NCBI GenBank assembly: GCA_009760855.2
Contig: WPIO01000215.1
Span: forward strand, 124,001-188,000
Direction of reading: 5' to 3'
From: Cristatella mucedo
Taxonomy: Eukaryota; Bryozoa; Phylactolaemata; Cristatellidae
Length of the DNA: 64,000 nucleotides
Shown: in pieces, positions 20,131 through 32,345 of the stretch
Layout of the letters: each line of letters begins with the position of its first letter
How positions within the stretch are numbered: position 1 is the first letter of the stretch
Notes under the pieces: model-generated
The model's input: only the letters and a program-made list of their open reading frames with translations
What the model was told of the DNA's origin: nothing
Databases searched by the model: none
Program-made: the position numbers and the translations under genes

Positions 20131-20587
20131 CCATTATATCAGCATTCTTGAATCAGTGACTCCTAGCGAGTCGAACTCTCTCAGCTGTCTCTGCAGCACG
20201 TATTGACGACATTAACACTTGGAAAGCACCAAACCTATTTAAATTAAAAGACAATCAAACCGACTTACTAATATAATGGTCAAAACTAAGAGTTGAGTCA
20301 GGAGTTGGAAAGGCTAACCTTTTAAATCGGCTTGACAGGCATATCTCCTTTAGCCTCAGCTTGGAATCTGGGTGTCCTATTCTAAAATGGCTTTACGTTA
20401 AATGAGCACATCTGCTCAACTTTTTCAACTCTGCCTGCCAGCATGTCTGCCTTTAAAGCAGCCACGCTTGCTTACTTCACAGTCAAGTCTAACTAACCAA
20501 TTGACTTGCTTTCTTTTAAGCATATATACCAAAAGTACCTAGAATAAAATTGTGCTGTCTTGGTTTTGAAAAATTATTGTTCTGCAA

Positions 20588-21045
20588 TAAATAATAATAA
20601 TACATTTGTATGATGCCTTGTGAGAACTTAAGCTTGTTCTATGCACCTTACTGTAAGCGAAAAAATGAAATATTTTGTGGTAACATGCACAATTTCAGCA
20701 AGCATAACATGGTTAGAGGTGACATATACAGTGACAACATGTAAAATTTGGTTAGTAGTAGCAGGCACAGTGTCAGCATGCATAAAAACACAAAGGAAGA
20801 ATCACAAGCACCCACTAAATACTGAGAGATATAGGGGCATTGCCGGCTCATTTTTAAATGTCATCAAGTCAGGTGATGTCATGATGTCAGTCGGGAGTGA
20901 GTTCCAGGCTTTGGGATCATACGAACAAAAAGCATTTGAAATTTTCCAAAGGATTTGTTCGTTGAAAGTTCGTTCTAGCTACAACTGTAGAGCCAACAAA
21001 TTTGAGCCAGAAAAAGCTGGTGGTACGACGCCTTCTCTGGTGGTG
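20588..21045 (-). mobile_element. Diverged LINE A copy
   Basis: Tail, degenerate hairpin, 3' UTR blocks (taacatggttagaggtgaca, ggttagtagtagc) and the coding end (caggtgatgtcatgatgtcag, gtgagttccaggctttggg) are in LINE A order on the minus strand. Confidence 0.65.
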
Positions 21046-21239
21046 GCTGTTTAACATAATGTTCCCCTCCGACATTGACATCCAAAATCACAACCTGGAA
21101 GTGCTTGAAATTATTAGCTGTAGTGGAGAGGCTTTGTAGCATTTTGTTATTCTATTTAGCCCTGTAATACAATGTGTAGCACAGTGATACGATGGGTATT
21201 CTATCTGATTCGATCTCTCCGACATACTCCCCGATCAGG

Positions 21240-21663
21240 CCAATCATCGTACCAACCGCTTTTCGGAATCCAACAGTCTAGAAATGCCTCATACAAACCT
21301 CAAATCCTTTGGAGACCGTGCATTTAGTACGTATGCTCCCAAAGCCTGGAACTCCCTCCCGACCTGCGTCAGAACATCCCCTGACCTGACCACATTTAAA
21401 AGGAACCTAAAACACACCAATTTAGGACAGCATTTAGTGGGTCCCTGTGATTCGTCCTTCACGTGCTTATTCGTGCTGACACTGTGCATGCTGCCACTAA
21501 CCACATTTGCATGCTGACCCTGTGCATGTCACCCCTAACCAAGTTATTAATTTTGTTTGTTTTTCAAGCATGATTTTACTTACCATTTAAATGCATTTCC
21601 CTTTGCATCAAATGTAAAGCGCCAAGAAAGAGATTAAGTTCTCTGTAGGTGCTCTATCAATTA

Positions 21664-21700
<37 letters not shown>
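21240..21700 (+). mobile_element. LINE A 3' end with coding remnant
   Basis: The coding end reads [20 protein letters not shown] and [18 protein letters not shown] in frame (21284-21410), followed by a complete 3' UTR, the hairpin and about 40 bp of (ATT)n. The element is 5'-truncated. The (ATT)n abuts the duplicated unit at 21701. Confidence 0.85.
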
Positions 21701-21701
<1 letters not shown>

Positions 21702-22345
21702 GGACAAAGCTTCAAGATAAGGGCATGAAGAATGTGACAGGGGCACGTGACTAATACTAATAAGAACGGTGACTTTTGCTGGTGTAAGTTCTTTCCTTGT
21801 GGACTATTTTACGACCATATTGGCTTATGAGAAACCAAAACCGGTCGCATGATTACGAATAGCTGCATCCCAGACTGGTGAGGGGCACGATGGTTGCTCA
21901 GTTGATGGAGGGCTGCCCTTTTTCTAGCATATGGGAAAATAGCCTAGTTCAGCTTTCTTTGGAGGCTAGAGAAAGGCACCGTTGATCACAACTCATCATC
22001 ATCACTACTCATCATCACTACACATCACACATCATCCTCTTTTGTTTTCACTGACGACTCTTGAAGCCTGCTAACTTGCATGCTGAAAGATGCCTCTTGT
22101 AGTAATGCACTGAGAGAAGCGAATTAGAGCAAGTGGCTTTGCTCTGGGTTCGTTTTAAATCAGCTGACCAAGCATGGCTATAAAATGGCATGAAAAATAT
22201 CGCAGCAGGGCAAGCAGTGATTGAGTCCTAATTCAGCTGAGTGCATGTGTAGCAGCTACAGGATCAGAGAGGAGCAGGCATACAAATACACAATAACTGA
22301 TGTAACAGCCACATTTGCAAAAGAAGAAAGCAGTGGAGGCCATGT
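21701..22345. repeat. Duplicated non-LINE segment, copy 1
   Basis: From aggacaaagcttcaagataa to the tail of LINE B. It matches 36621-37275 with only a few differences in 640 bp (for example ttcaagataa/ttcgagataa). It contains a tcatcatcatcacta cluster and no open frame. Confidence 0.9.
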
Positions 22346-23405
22346 GGCTATGTAATGTAATGCAATGTATCTCCATCTGTAACTCCACAAAGTCATAAAG
22401 ATCATGTGGGTGTTACGCAGGGGAGTTTTTTTATAGCCGACTCACGCCTAAGCGGCTTTCGGTACGCATTCGGTACCCAACAGACTTCGTCTCACCCAAC
22501 AAAGAGAAAGTGGAAAGCATAGCAGACTCAGGAGAGCAGTTGAGGTAGTGAGTAGCATGGAAGTAGCAGCTCAGGACCGCTGAAAAGGATGTGCCATAAT
22601 CGGTGGTTGGAGAGTAGTTGTCGTTGCTTAAGAATTGTGGAAGCGAGTTCCACAGTCTAGGACCTGCAGAGCTAAAGCTTCTGTTGCCAACTGTCTTTAA
22701 GCAGAGGAATGGGACAGCTAATGTATTGTCCACACAGGACCTGAGGGCGCGAACAGGCTGAAACTGATGCAGCAGTTCAGCTAGGTATGAAGGAGCTAAG
22801 CCGTGGCGGGCCTTGTGGGTCAGCGTAAAAACTTTGCTCCGTATCCTTTGCTCAACCGGCAACCATCCTAGCTCTTTCAGCAAAGGAGACACGTGCTCAA
22901 ACCACTGGGACTTGAAGACTAGCCTTGCAGCCATATTCATAGTCAGCTGTAGTGGCATAGTAGCTTTATTTGGCAGCCCATCCAAAAGGGAATTACAATA
23001 ATCAAGCCGAGACAGAACTAAAGAGCTAGTTAAGTTTTTTACAAGCCACTGTGGGAGACAGCTTCTAATCTTGGATAGGGATTGGATGTGATGGCTAGCT
23101 GAAGAGGCAGTCTTCTGAATGAAGCTTTTGAAATTGAGGCAGCTGTCGAACATGACAATTAAATTTCGAGCCAGTGGTGAAGGTCGCATAATAGCATCAC
23201 CTATTAGAAAAGCAAAGCCTTTTAATCCAGCCACATGCTTAGGGTGTCCTATGAGCAGCTGTTCGGTTTTACCATCATTTAATTTCAGGAAGTTTTCCGA
23301 CATCCAGGATCGAATATCGGCAAGGTGAGCATTCAGTTTCTCAGTTCTTGCAGCAGATTCCGACGGTTTGAATGACAAATACAACTGAGTATCGTCAGCA
23401 TAGGC
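22346..23405 (-). mobile_element. LINE B, 5'-truncated, reverse transcriptase C-terminal part
   Basis: The minus strand encodes an open frame of about 320 residues with the catalytic IAYADDTQLYLSF near its start. RT palm and thumb motifs follow: NFLKLNDGKTEQLLIG, LVLSRLDYCNSLLDGLP, HVSPLLKELGWLPVEQRI, GNRSFSSAGPRLWNSLP. This is an RT of the L2/CR1/jockey-like group. The element lacks everything upstream of YADD. Its 3' UTR ends in gagatacattgcattacatt. The open frame continues upstream into a SINE2 (23406-23515), which supplies a false N-terminus. The frame is intact over the retained part, so the insertion is fairly young. Confidence 0.88.
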
Positions 23406-23515
23406 TATGTCCACAGCTTGCAGCTGGCCATACAGGATCGCCTGCTGCAGGAGTCGAACCCACAATTTCGATCGTGAAGAGTGAGCAGCTCACCTCCTAG
23501 GCTATCACGGCCCTT
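23406..23515 (-). mobile_element. SINE2 head fused to truncated LINE B
   Basis: The minus strand shows gggccgtgatagcctaggag with an A-box-like tagcctaggaggtgagc, a B-box-like gtgggttcgactcctgc, and then gcgatcctgtatggccagct as in other SINE2 copies. It breaks off where LINE B begins. Confidence 0.75.
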
Positions 23516-24008
23516 TGGCTGCTGCTGCAAGATTGCCTCCGAGCTATCCAGGAAATCGCTGTGTCTGAGTGTGCGATTTGCAACGATTAGAAAAGGTGGC
23601 ATCATCCAGTGGACATGCTTCAGTAGGGTCGACTAATGAACGACACCCTTCCTAGTTTGGTGCTAACTAATCAATCTCATTAGCCAATTACAGGGCCACT
23701 AGGATTACTGATGCAGAAACTATGGTAGCACAACGTGTGACTTGCTTGTTTTAGGGTCAGTAGCTCTTGCCACAAGGTATGCCCATGAATTGTTTTATCC
23801 CCGAAGCCAACAGCAGATTTTAGATGCAGCAATAGCTGCATCTGCCGGGATCAACTGAGCAGGCAAGCACAGCAGCAGCAAGAGCTGCTCCCAAAGAGCA
23901 TCTAGCAGCGGCATGGCGGCATAGCATGGCGGCCAGTAGTCAGCCACGCTACATGCTGCAGACTCGGGTCGCCAGGCCAAGCGCTTGGGAGTGCAGCTGA
24001 CTGCAAGG

Positions 24009-24055
<47 letters not shown>
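24009..24055. repeat. (TC)n microsatellite
   Basis: About 46 bp of pure TC repeat inside a NAV intron. Confidence 0.95.
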
Positions 24056-24058
<3 letters not shown>

Positions 24059-24364
24059 GGTGGAGGAGGTGAAGGGATAGAAAGAAGGATGCAAGCACCC
24101 ACACACCTTTTTTACAGGCTCATGAAGTCACGAGCCTGCAGCAGCTGCCCTGCCTCTGCCTTCAGGAGTCCTAGCAGCAGCATCAGCTAGGGCTGCTACT
24201 GCCACTGCTCAACCCTCCGCTGCAGCGACCCACCCAGCTCAGTCATGCAGCAGCGCTGAGCAGCAGCAGCGACAGCAAAGAAGGAAGTGGAGGGAGACAG
24301 CAGCAGACAGCGAGGCAGGTCAGTGGCCGGCTGCGGTGTGGACGCCTCAGCCAATCATACTCAC

Positions 24365-24436
24365 TGCTAGGTGTTGGGATGCCCGAAGAGGCTGTGCTGG
24401 CAGGTGAAGCTGAGCGAGACTGAGTCTGACCTTGAC
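24365..24436 (-). CDS. NAV: Navigator microexon with SGIP motif
   Basis: The acceptor tattcgagcag precedes 24436 and the donor agca|gtgagt follows 24365. The exon is 72 bp: two bases, 23 codons, one base. It reads QGQTQSRSASPASTASSGIPTPS. Ser-Gly-Ile-Pro-Thr-Pro is a clear SxIP EB1-binding motif in a Ser-rich setting, and SRSASP is typical of Navigator linkers. The split Ser codons at both ends match the exons at 28180 and 19171 perfectly, which supports the model across introns of 3.7 and 5.2 kb. Confidence 0.72.
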
Positions 24437-25216
24437 CTGCTCGAATAAAAAAGCAAATGCGCAAGTCACGAAAGCCTGCCCCGACATCGAAAACCATTCA
24501 GTGGACCACGGTGCTACAGAGCTGGCGCTTCGGTTCACTGGTTTGCAAAGTGCGTGGCAGGTGGTTGACCGGTGAAGCTGTGCATGAAGCAAGCGAACCA
24601 TCAGCTGATCAGGAAGCGGCAGTTTGCCTGCTACGGTCTGAAAGGACATCGACTATCATTTCGCTGTCCATCGGGGAATCGCTAAAATCCTTCACCTTTA
24701 TATACCTGTGAGCTCGAAGACTCGCAGACTCCTAGCAACTATGACCAGGGACTGCTTGCTAGATGAGCCCACCAGCTTATGCTGTCAGAGCGTAAAGGAC
24801 AAGAGAAGTAGGTCAACACTGCAGCCGTCCTTCTCAGCAGCTTCACAATTTCCGGCTTGCTGTGACTGCCTAGTACAGGGTAGCCTGCAGGCAGGCTTTC
24901 TCGTGCTTTTGCCAGCTCTGCACTTGCCTGCAGGCCTGTGCAGGCATTAAAACACCTGCCTATGTGGGCCCTCGAACGAAAGCTCGGTCGTACACGAAAG
25001 AGCATGCGAAACCAAGTTGGTTAATCGCAAGCCAAGCGAGACCGAAATATATCAGGAAATAACAGCAGCCGGCTCACAAAGCCAGCTGCTAATCCTGTTG
25101 GGGGAAAGCAGCTGAGCCAAGGTCAGCAGCATAGGCCACTATTGGGGCAGGAGAACATAGCAATGATAGAGGAGATAGGGACAGAGAAAGAGACAAAGTC
25201 ATAGTCACAGAGAGCC

Positions 25217-25262
25217 GGGGAGAGAGAGAGAGAGAGAGAGAGAGGCAGAGACAGAGAGAGTG
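25217..25262. repeat. (GA)n microsatellite
   Basis: About 26 bp of GA with impure flanks. Confidence 0.8.
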
Positions 25263-25289
25263 CCTGTCATAAAGCTATTGTAATGAATT

Positions 25290-25350
25290 TTCATGAAGTG
25301 AGTTTAAAAGAACCTGATTAGAGATTTAGCCCTTTTAGGGCACTAGCAAA
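25290..25350 (+). mobile_element. Diverged SINE1/LINE A tail
   Basis: The hairpin remnant gaacctgattagagatttagcccttttagggcact is followed by an A/T-rich tail with tattatcattgttattg. Confidence 0.45.
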
Positions 25351-26350
25351 CAATCTATTGGTATCATCATTATTATCATTGTTATTGTTGCTATTATTAG
25401 CATTACTCTTTCTTTATGATGTCTAAAGCAAAGTTAATCAAGCTCTGGTCCACGTGGCTAACCTAGGCGAATCGTCTCTCAAGTGCTGAAGGAGCGTTAC
25501 ATTTGCACATCCCCTTCATTCATCAATCAGTTTACATGCTCCCCTGGAATCCAGCTCAAAGTCCATATAAGCAGATGCAGCTCTCTCGTGGTGCAGTTAA
25601 ATCGTATCATCATCATTCTTATAAGTACCGAGTCAATCGGCAGAGGCACACTCATCATTAATAACCAGACTTTGTTTACATCATCAAATTCACAGGAAAG
25701 CATAACAAAGCGAAATCGTACTTACAACCGATCGAAGTTAAATGCACTCTTTGCCAGACACAGCTGACTAATATGTCTGACTCTCTACTTACAAGCATCC
25801 AAGAGCATAACAGCATCTCAAGATATTGGCCTTAAATAAAGCACATTGCAGGGAATTGCTAAAACAACGAGGCAAAGCACCAAGCCCACGGCCTACAGAC
25901 AGTTCCAAAAGGCTTGCAGTACTCTGGCACAACACTGTGCATAAGTCAAGAAACGCCCCCAGATTTTCCCTAAGAAGCTGACTCGGAGGAAGTGGCACGA
26001 CAAGCGCACACAGCGTGTCAACTTCTTCTCTTTCTATATACAACAGCCTCATTTATGTAGCCGCATCAGCTTCAATCACATACTTTTGCAGAGGGTATAA
26101 AAGAGTTATTTTTTTAGGCCCCTCCCACTTGCAAGCCCGTTGCCCAATCAAGTAAGACCTCTGCTAAAAACCTAATGCACTTCAGCACGGAAGGCAGGAA
26201 GTATAGCCTGTCAATCCAGCCTCTACTAGCTGGGTTAAAGGATGGGGGCTCAAAGCAGCAGGGCCATTCGGAAGCCCAGTCAGCTTCAGAGTCACTTTGC
26301 CTGCGTTTGTGTGTGTGTGTGTGCTTGCGAGGGAGCGAATGCAGCAGAGG
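25351..26350. other. NAV intron, no gene or repeat recognised
   Basis: The sequence is unique-looking. Open frames on both strands lack splice sites or motifs that would support them. Confidence 0.4.
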
Positions 26351-26354
26351 TTAT

Positions 26355-26497
26355 ATAATTCATTTATATATAGCGCCCCAAGAGAAGTTAATCTCTATTC
26401 AGGTGCTTCACATATGCCTCGGGGCTCGAGCCCACGACCTCAGTCAGACCTTAGTCGGGGCGAGCACCTTAACCGCTAGACCAAACCAGCTCGGCTT
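26355..26497 (-). mobile_element. SINE1, well preserved
   Basis: The minus strand has head gccgagctggtttggtctag, A-box-like agcggttaaggtg, B-box-like gtgggctcgagcccc, then gcatatgtgaagcacctgaa, the hairpin tagagattaacttctcttgg and tail aaatgaattatat. Confidence 0.85.
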
Positions 26498-26504
26498 CGC
26501 TTAA

Positions 26505-26850
26505 AGTAATGATGAATGTATCTCCGTCAGTAACTCCACAAAGTCATAAAGACCATGTGAGCGTTACGCAGGAGAGTCTTGTATAGCGCACTCACAGCCT
26601 AAGTGGCTTTCGGTACGCATTCGGTAGGCAACAGACTTCGTCTCCTGCAACAAAGAGAAAGTGGGAAGCATAGCAGAGTTAGGAGAGCAGTTTAGGTAGT
26701 GAGTAGCATAGAAGTAGCAGTTCAGGACCGCTGAAAAGATGTGCCATAGTCGGCAGTTGGAGAGTAGATGTCGTTGCATAAGAATTGTGGAAGCGGGTTC
26801 CACAGTCTAGGACCTGCAGAGCTAAAGCTTCTGCCGCCAAAGGTGACTCC
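26505..26850 (-). mobile_element. LINE B 3' end
   Basis: It matches 22360-22700: the coding end LNCSPNSAMLPTFSLLQETKS and the 3' UTR with tttgtggagttactgacgg, on the minus strand. It is truncated upstream of about 26850. Confidence 0.8.
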
Positions 26851-28179
26851 CCTTTCCTTCCGATGGCAGACTGCCAAGCTGGCTGAGGCAGGAATGCCTC
26901 AGCTAGTCCTAGGATTCACTGCAGAAGACACACTGAACACCTAGCCTCAGCAGTGGTTAGGCCTCCAAATGTTTCTGAATAGTGCATTCACAAAATAAAA
27001 TAAATTATTCGTAATCGGCTGAGGGCAAGATGATGGAATATTCAGCTGAGTCTGGAGGTAACATTAGTTGCCTGCTGCAAAGTGCTGCTGGCACTGTGTA
27101 TCAGCGCGTCAGGACAACTTGGAATGCTTACACCTGCAGTGAAAGCAAACTGTACGACATTCGCAAGACGTTCGTCAGAGCTTGGATTTTGCAGAACAAT
27201 CCTTCATTTTCCAACGATTCTTCCTGTCTGCCAGTCAGCAGGGGGGATCCTGTCATAGACCTATAATGCCTCCTTCCAATAATATCTCCATTCTGCTACC
27301 AGCGATAATTAATGCTAGAGAATTGAACCAATCTCTCCTGCACAACCAGCACCTCACTACACTAGAGGGATGTCACCCATGCCAGGTGAAGCGAGAATCA
27401 AAGGACAGCAACTCTCTACCAGGACAAGTAGCTGGGAAATCCAACTTTGGACGTACGTCACGAGCGAACAGCACTTAGCAACAAACATGACCAATAGTCA
27501 ACAGCACACATCTGAACCCTATGCACACCTGCACATAGCTGCTGCTGCTATGCAATTGCCGATGGCTGTCAATGTCGGTCTGAGCAGCCAGCCAGCTGGC
27601 TGCAGTGCAGTCAGATCGCCCTCTGCCATCAGTGGTCAGAACCAAGAGGGAATGATGGCAGGGGGCAACTGCCCGCACCCCGATGGGCGGTGGACAGTGC
27701 CTATATCTTTGGGCAAATTTTCCTCATGCATTATGGAGGAGGCAAGGTTCCCTTGCCTCCCAACCTGAACCCTTGCTCCAACCTGAAATTCCTGCCTGCT
27801 TTGCCCCTTATTGCAATCCACACTGACACGGAGCTTTTCGATGGCTGCCTAGTTCACGAGCCAGCAATATAATAGCTGCAATAAGCAGCGATTCTTTCCA
27901 TGTCCACAATGCCGGGTTGACCTGCAGTCTGTCCTCCAACTTACTCTGGCTATGCAAGGGCACCGAGGCTGGGCAAGTTGCACCAGATCATGACACCAAC
28001 CGGATGTGTCCGTGGACCCCACCCCCCCAGCAGCTGGCTGCTAGTGGCTTTGGCACAGGGGGGGAGGGGGAAACCGAAGCAGCACTGCTGGGTGGCTCAG
28101 TCAGACGTACACCTAGCCTTCCAAAAACCGCGTCTGCAGCAGAAGTGGCAGCAAGCATAGAGCAAGCTCACACACTTAC
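26851..28179. other. NAV intron, no repeat recognised
   Basis: This is GC-balanced sequence with cagc-type short repeats. I find no convincing exon or mobile element. Confidence 0.4.
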
Positions 28180-28275
28180 TCTGTTGCTGCTGATGCCGAG
28201 AGCTAGGTGAAGTCGTGTCCATAGATGGTAATGCACTGGTTCCCGTGGACAGATCCGAAGTCACCGCAAGAATAG
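28180..28275 (-). CDS. NAV: Navigator linker exon (ILAVTSDLSTGTS...)
   Basis: The strong donor acaga|gtaagt follows 28180. The reading is ILAVTSDLSTGTSALPS then MDTTSPSSRHQQQQ, ending with one base that makes Ser with the microexon at 24436. The preferred acceptor is gatgctag before 28275, which gives a two-base start and fits the phase of the 35129 exon. An alternative acceptor, catcttag before 28282, would start in phase 0. The composition (Ser, Thr, Gln) matches the rest of the linker. There is no recognisable domain. Confidence 0.55.
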
Positions 28276-29052
28276 CTAGCATCTAAGATGCAGCCTTCGG
28301 CTGCCAGCACCGTGGCAAAGGCCGGCAGCAGGCTTCATTCGAGAAGCGGCAGGCAGGCAGGCGCACTGCTACTCTGCTGCTGCTGCTGCGGTCCCAGCCA
28401 CTAGCTACCACCCACAGCTGCACTCTGACTCTTTCTGGGTTCATCTTCCATCGCAGCCAAGGCCAAGGCCGGCTTCTGCTCCGATCTCCACTCAGCACAT
28501 TTGGTAACGGTCATAATCGAGTTAGCTAGGCTAGGGCTCTGATGTGATTAGCAGCAGCAAAGAAGGCTTTTTTCCAGTCGGTATTTACCTCAGAGACAGC
28601 CAATCCTAGAATGCTTTATGGGCCATCAGAGCCGACACAGTTGCTTCTAAGAATCATCCAGATCGTGTGCAGCTGCTTCAGAGCTGAATGTTTCTTTAGG
28701 CAAGTCACTCTCACCACCAAAGGCTCCCACAGACAATGGCTGATGAAGCAGCCATTGCAACAGCTGCCGACTGTGATGATTTATAGCCTAGCAGATTACT
28801 CCAGCCCAAGCAATCTTTCCAATAAGTAACAAGCCTTCAAAAACAAGTCTGTGCAAGTGAAGGCAATCACTTTCCCACACCAAGCAGCCATCAGTGATAT
28901 ACACATATCACATAACCTAATTTTCTTCCATAAAAGCAGATGACGGACACTTGGTTCTGGTCTAAAGCTATAAACACCTTAACCTGTTTGGGACCACTTC
29001 AGAGTGGCATTTAAAGCAGGCAGCGATCCTTACCTAAAGGTGGCGACTGCTT

Positions 29053-29250
29053 TATAATAATAATAATAATAATAATAATGCACTTGATATAGCGCCCTCA
29101 GATAACTCAATCTCTTTCTAGGCGCTTTACATTTGCCTCAAAGGAAAATGCAATTGAATGGTGAGTACTATCATGCTTGATAAACAACATGAATAACATG
29201 TTTAGGGGTGACATGCACAGGGTCAGCATGCAAATGTGGTTAGTGGCTTT
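29053..29250 (-). mobile_element. LINE A 3' end
   Basis: An (ATT)n tail of about 27 bp at the left, the hairpin (ccctcagataactcaatctctttctaggcgct), then 3' UTR through ggttagtggc. It is 5'-truncated. Confidence 0.85.
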
Positions 29251-30184
29251 GACGACCAGACTCGAAAATGACTTCTGTTTCATAGGAAGCAGAGGAATCA
29301 TCCTCAAGTCCTTCAAGCCACTGTGGCATACAATAGTGTGGCTGGGTACTTCTAGTGATGGCAAAAATACTGATTGGTTACCTTTTCTTCATTGCCCCCC
29401 CCCCCCCCGTAGGTTAATTCTGCTTGTGCCTCACTCACTCTGCTTGGCTACCAGAACTAGAACAGTACTTCCGGTAAAATTACGAGCATGCTTTTAACGT
29501 CATGCTTACTCTTGCAATTGCAATCACGGCTTCTACAGTGCAGTGCCACACACCCAAACAGAAGCTCCTTTTGACCCCAGACACTTGCACTGAGAAAGGC
29601 AGTAGTCGGCAATAGCTGCCTGCAAGGGATGCTGCAGGGTGACTGACACGTGCTGCCCAGGTTAAGGGCACTCAACTTCCTGCTTTGCACACTGCTGCCA
29701 CTGAACGGCCTGCAATAGCATCCAAGATCTGCTCGATGAGAAAGCTAATGGTTTGGCAACCTCTCAGCGTACATCGACAGACTGTGACCGTGCAGATCAG
29801 TGCATTCATGGACTGCACGGAGGACGTGGATGTCTGTAAAAGTCTGCCTATTATATGTATGTATTATATGTATGCCTACGAGCACCATATTCCCTGTAGC
29901 CTTTGCATGGAATCTGGGTGTCCCTTTCTAAACGACCCTTTGCTAAACGACCCACCAAATTCTGCCCATGGTCACTCCTGCCTACTTTAATACCATGTAA
30001 CATATCGAAATCACGGAATAAACACATAAGGATACTGCAACCAGTTAGTCCGAGATTAGTGACATCCCCTCTAGATGGCAGCTGCATCCCTGAAGTCATC
30101 CAGCGTGTCCATCAAGACAAATGCACATGGCGCCAAACTGACCGGTAAGGTTTTCTGCTGTGCATGCTGTAACTCTCACATTAA

Positions 30185-30375
30185 ATGAACTGCTATCCGA
30201 TCTGCACTGGCTACCTATCAAGCAAGGCATCTTATTCATCGTTGTATTATCAACTTTCATTGAAGTGATTGCTTCATTTACTTCCTTCTGCCTGCTGATC
30301 CAAAATACTCCCTCATTAGGCACCACACTCTGCTCTTCTGACTCCAGTCACGTAGCTGTACCTTGTATGATCCAT
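30185..30375 (+). mobile_element. Diverged LINE fragment
   Basis: The LNELLSDLHWLPIKQGILF reading resembles [15 protein letters not shown] of LINE A. The rest is degraded, so only an old L2/CR1-like coding remnant can be claimed. Confidence 0.5.
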
Positions 30376-31024
30376 CAATTATTTGGGACAATGCTTTTTG
30401 TAGGTATTCTACAGCAATCGGCAAGACAAACACAGGATAGAATAGTAAATGGCACGTGTGACTTCAGAAAATGAGCAACTCAACCGGGCTAAAATAAACA
30501 AGCTTCTTAAAAAGTTTTTTTTTGCTGCTGCTCCCAAGCCAAGTCTGAGGCTGAAGGAAACAGAACTGCAGCCTTATTGATATGATTCGCACTTCTACCA
30601 CTTCTGCAACCTAAAAATACTGAGCTAACTCACAGGTAGGAATGTGATACAGCTGCACCGCCGGAAGCAATAATTAAAGTCACCAGGTACACTCTGCAAT
30701 AAATGATTCATTTAGTGCAGTGAGAAACTAGGAGAAGCACCGGAAGCATCCTTTGGCTCCCGGAAGGGGCTGCTATTTGGTTGAGTCAAACCTTTGATTG
30801 CTTTTTGGATCCGGTTGCTGGGGCCATCAACTGGTGGCAGTTAGACTGCTGACACTGCCCTAACAACTCTTCAGCACTTGGCTGAATGACCGTGTCAGCT
30901 TAAATGTATTGCAGTTTGTGTCAGCTGTTTGCAACCACCAGGTCCAGGACTTATCGTCCCATAGTTAAGAGCACTACACAGCTCTGCGCAGTCAGCAAGC
31001 AAAGCACCTTCCTCCATACATTAT

Positions 31025-31170
31025 CAAGCATCCGCGGTTAAGGTGCTCGCCCCCCCCCCCCGACCAAGGTCTGGCCGAGGTCGTGGGCTCGAGCCCTGAG
31101 GCATGTGTGAAGCGCCTGAGTAGAGATCAAGTTCTCTTGGGGCGCTATGTAAATGAATTATATTTAAATT
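31025..31170 (+). mobile_element. SINE1, well preserved
   Basis: It shows a head with ttaaggtgctcgcc and a run of 12 C's, then ccaaggtctggccgaggtcg, B-box-like gtgggctcgagccctg, hairpin gtagagatcaagttctcttgg and tail aaatgaattatat. Confidence 0.82.
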
Positions 31171-31810
31171 ATATATAAGATTCGTGTCCAGGTGTAGGGA
31201 GCAGTTCCTTCCAATTAAGCCCACATGTACACGTGCACACCACAACACTTCATAGCAGCAGCATCGATGATCGCACAGCCACGGTCAGGATCATTGGAGT
31301 AAACGATCTGCACACAAGCTTTTCAATTCCATGGCCTCTTCTCCTGCTGCTGATACGGTCAAGGCCATAAATAGCCACGACATGCATCAATTATGCTCAG
31401 ATCTATACCGATGGTGTGGTTCCTAAAAGCCTATGGATCAAGAGTAGAGCCCCATAGGTTTATTCATGTACCGGTCATGGTCAAGGACATATATACATGA
31501 GCACAGCTTCTTGGCTGTAGCCGTGCAGCATAGAGCCTATGCAGCAGACTCAGTGAGGGAAGGAAGCCAGCCAGCTGAAAGGTAGATGAAAGGGTTGGCG
31601 TGAGGGGTGAAGTCCGAGCTAGCAGGAGCTTTCTGCTCAAAAGCCTCCATAAATGGATTGTGGGCTATATGACAGGACGAAGAAAGTTACATAATTACGT
31701 CAAATGCTACCACAGCCAATAGACAACAAAAGTCAGGAGTATAGAATGCCTGGGCCGAAGCATTGGCACAGCAGTAGCCTATACCCCCCAACCAATAGTA
31801 GTGAGGCATG

Positions 31811-32345
<535 letters not shown>

